Source of the DNA: Methanobacteriota archaeon
GTDB lineage: Archaea; Halobacteriota; Methanosarcinia; Methanosarcinales; Methanosarcinaceae
Assembly (NCBI GenBank): GCA_030837265.1
Contig: JAUPKV010000354.1
Location: 1-13,509 of the forward strand
DNA: 13,509 bases
Direction: 5' to 3'
Made by a program: the position numbers and the translations under genes. Below the pieces are notes generated by a model, which did no database searches, was not told the origin of the DNA, and saw only the letters and a program-made list of their open reading frames with translations. Below are positions 13,273 to 13,509 of the stretch, piece after piece (position 1 is the first letter of the stretch; each line of letters starts with the position of its first letter).

Positions 13273-13509
13273 TTTAGATCTTTTAACCTATTGACAAAGA
13301 ATATATATACATATGAGAATGCGAGAGCTGGATACAAATCATATAAAAAACTAAAGATATAATTGTGTAAAATGACTAAGTAAATATTCATTAATATATG
13401 GGTATAATCGAATTAAAATTTAATATAACACAATATCTCTATAAAGAAATATTTTTTAGACATTAGAATTTCAAATAGTAAAATAATTCAACTTTTTATA
13501 TTTCATTCG

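Larger units (their letters stand above)
13079..13509. other. AT-rich region upstream of the protease, no gene accepted
   Basis: A 93-codon minus-strand frame at 13110-13391 lacks a ribosome binding site and crosses two inverted repeats, so I do not accept it. The segment contains the two inverted repeats listed separately and a strong TATA-like stretch on the minus strand near 13300-13315 (ATGTATATATATTC), which could produce a long protease leader of about 230 nt. Beyond 13400 the sequence is almost pure A/T with no gene. Confidence 0.5.

Noticed and set aside
13110..13391. 93-codon minus-strand frame upstream of the protease
   Set aside because: No ribosome binding site, no recognisable product, very AT-rich codons, and it runs through both inverted repeats.
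1..13509. CRISPR array, tRNA or rRNA gene
   Set aside because: No regularly spaced direct repeats of CRISPR size, and no tRNA cloverleaf or rRNA-like sequence was recognised on either strand by eye.

Overview
This window looks like chromosomal DNA from a methanogenic archaeon, most probably Methanosarcina or a close relative. The grounds are an AT-rich accessory background, archaeal TATA boxes and G-rich ribosome binding sites, an orphan piece of a sensor histidine kinase, a surface protein with a PGF-CTERM-like C-terminal anchor, an IS1-family element, and core genes of archaeal type (PEP synthase, UPF0210/UPF0237 pair). The genus is an inference from gene content and style, not from a search.

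Layout. 70-537 (+): a small membrane-anchored protein whose membrane segment lies upstream of the first ATG, so it has no ordinary start codon. 721-2382 (+): a two-gene operon, an ACT-domain protein (UPF0237) and a PFL-like UPF0210 protein. 2408-2824 (-): a degraded histidine kinase with only its ATP-binding end left. 3163-3540 (+): a DUF1232/YkvA-like membrane protein. 3856-4737 (+): a MntA/HepT-type toxin-antitoxin pair; the toxin probably starts at an ATA codon directly after the antitoxin stop. 4983-7397 (+): phosphoenolpyruvate synthase. 7627-7779 (+): a 50-residue zinc-ribbon protein. 7902-8342 (-): a flavodoxin. 8343-9164: 0.8 kb without a convincing gene but carrying a perfect 15-bp inverted repeat at 8628 and 9131.

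The right third (9165-13046, all on the minus strand) is the most unusual part. A secreted chymotrypsin-like (S1-type) serine protease with an N-terminal propeptide lies upstream of a surface-anchored protein made of two more copies of the same propeptide module and no protease domain. This looks like a protease with its own cell-bound inhibitor or folding helper. The protease reading frame is broken at an A7 run exactly inside the propeptide; a -1 shift there restores a 378-residue protein with an intact His-Asp-Ser triad. An IS1-family element (10263-11427) with matching ends, an 8-bp target duplication and its own A8 -1 frameshift site has inserted between the two genes, about 20 bp upstream of the TATA box of the propeptide-only gene. 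The protease ribosome binding site can pair with a complementary CCTCCT just upstream, and two longer inverted repeats lie further upstream.

The left two thirds are mainly independent housekeeping and small accessory units; only the ACT/UPF0210 pair, the MntA/HepT pair and the protease/propeptide pair appear to be functionally coupled neighbours.
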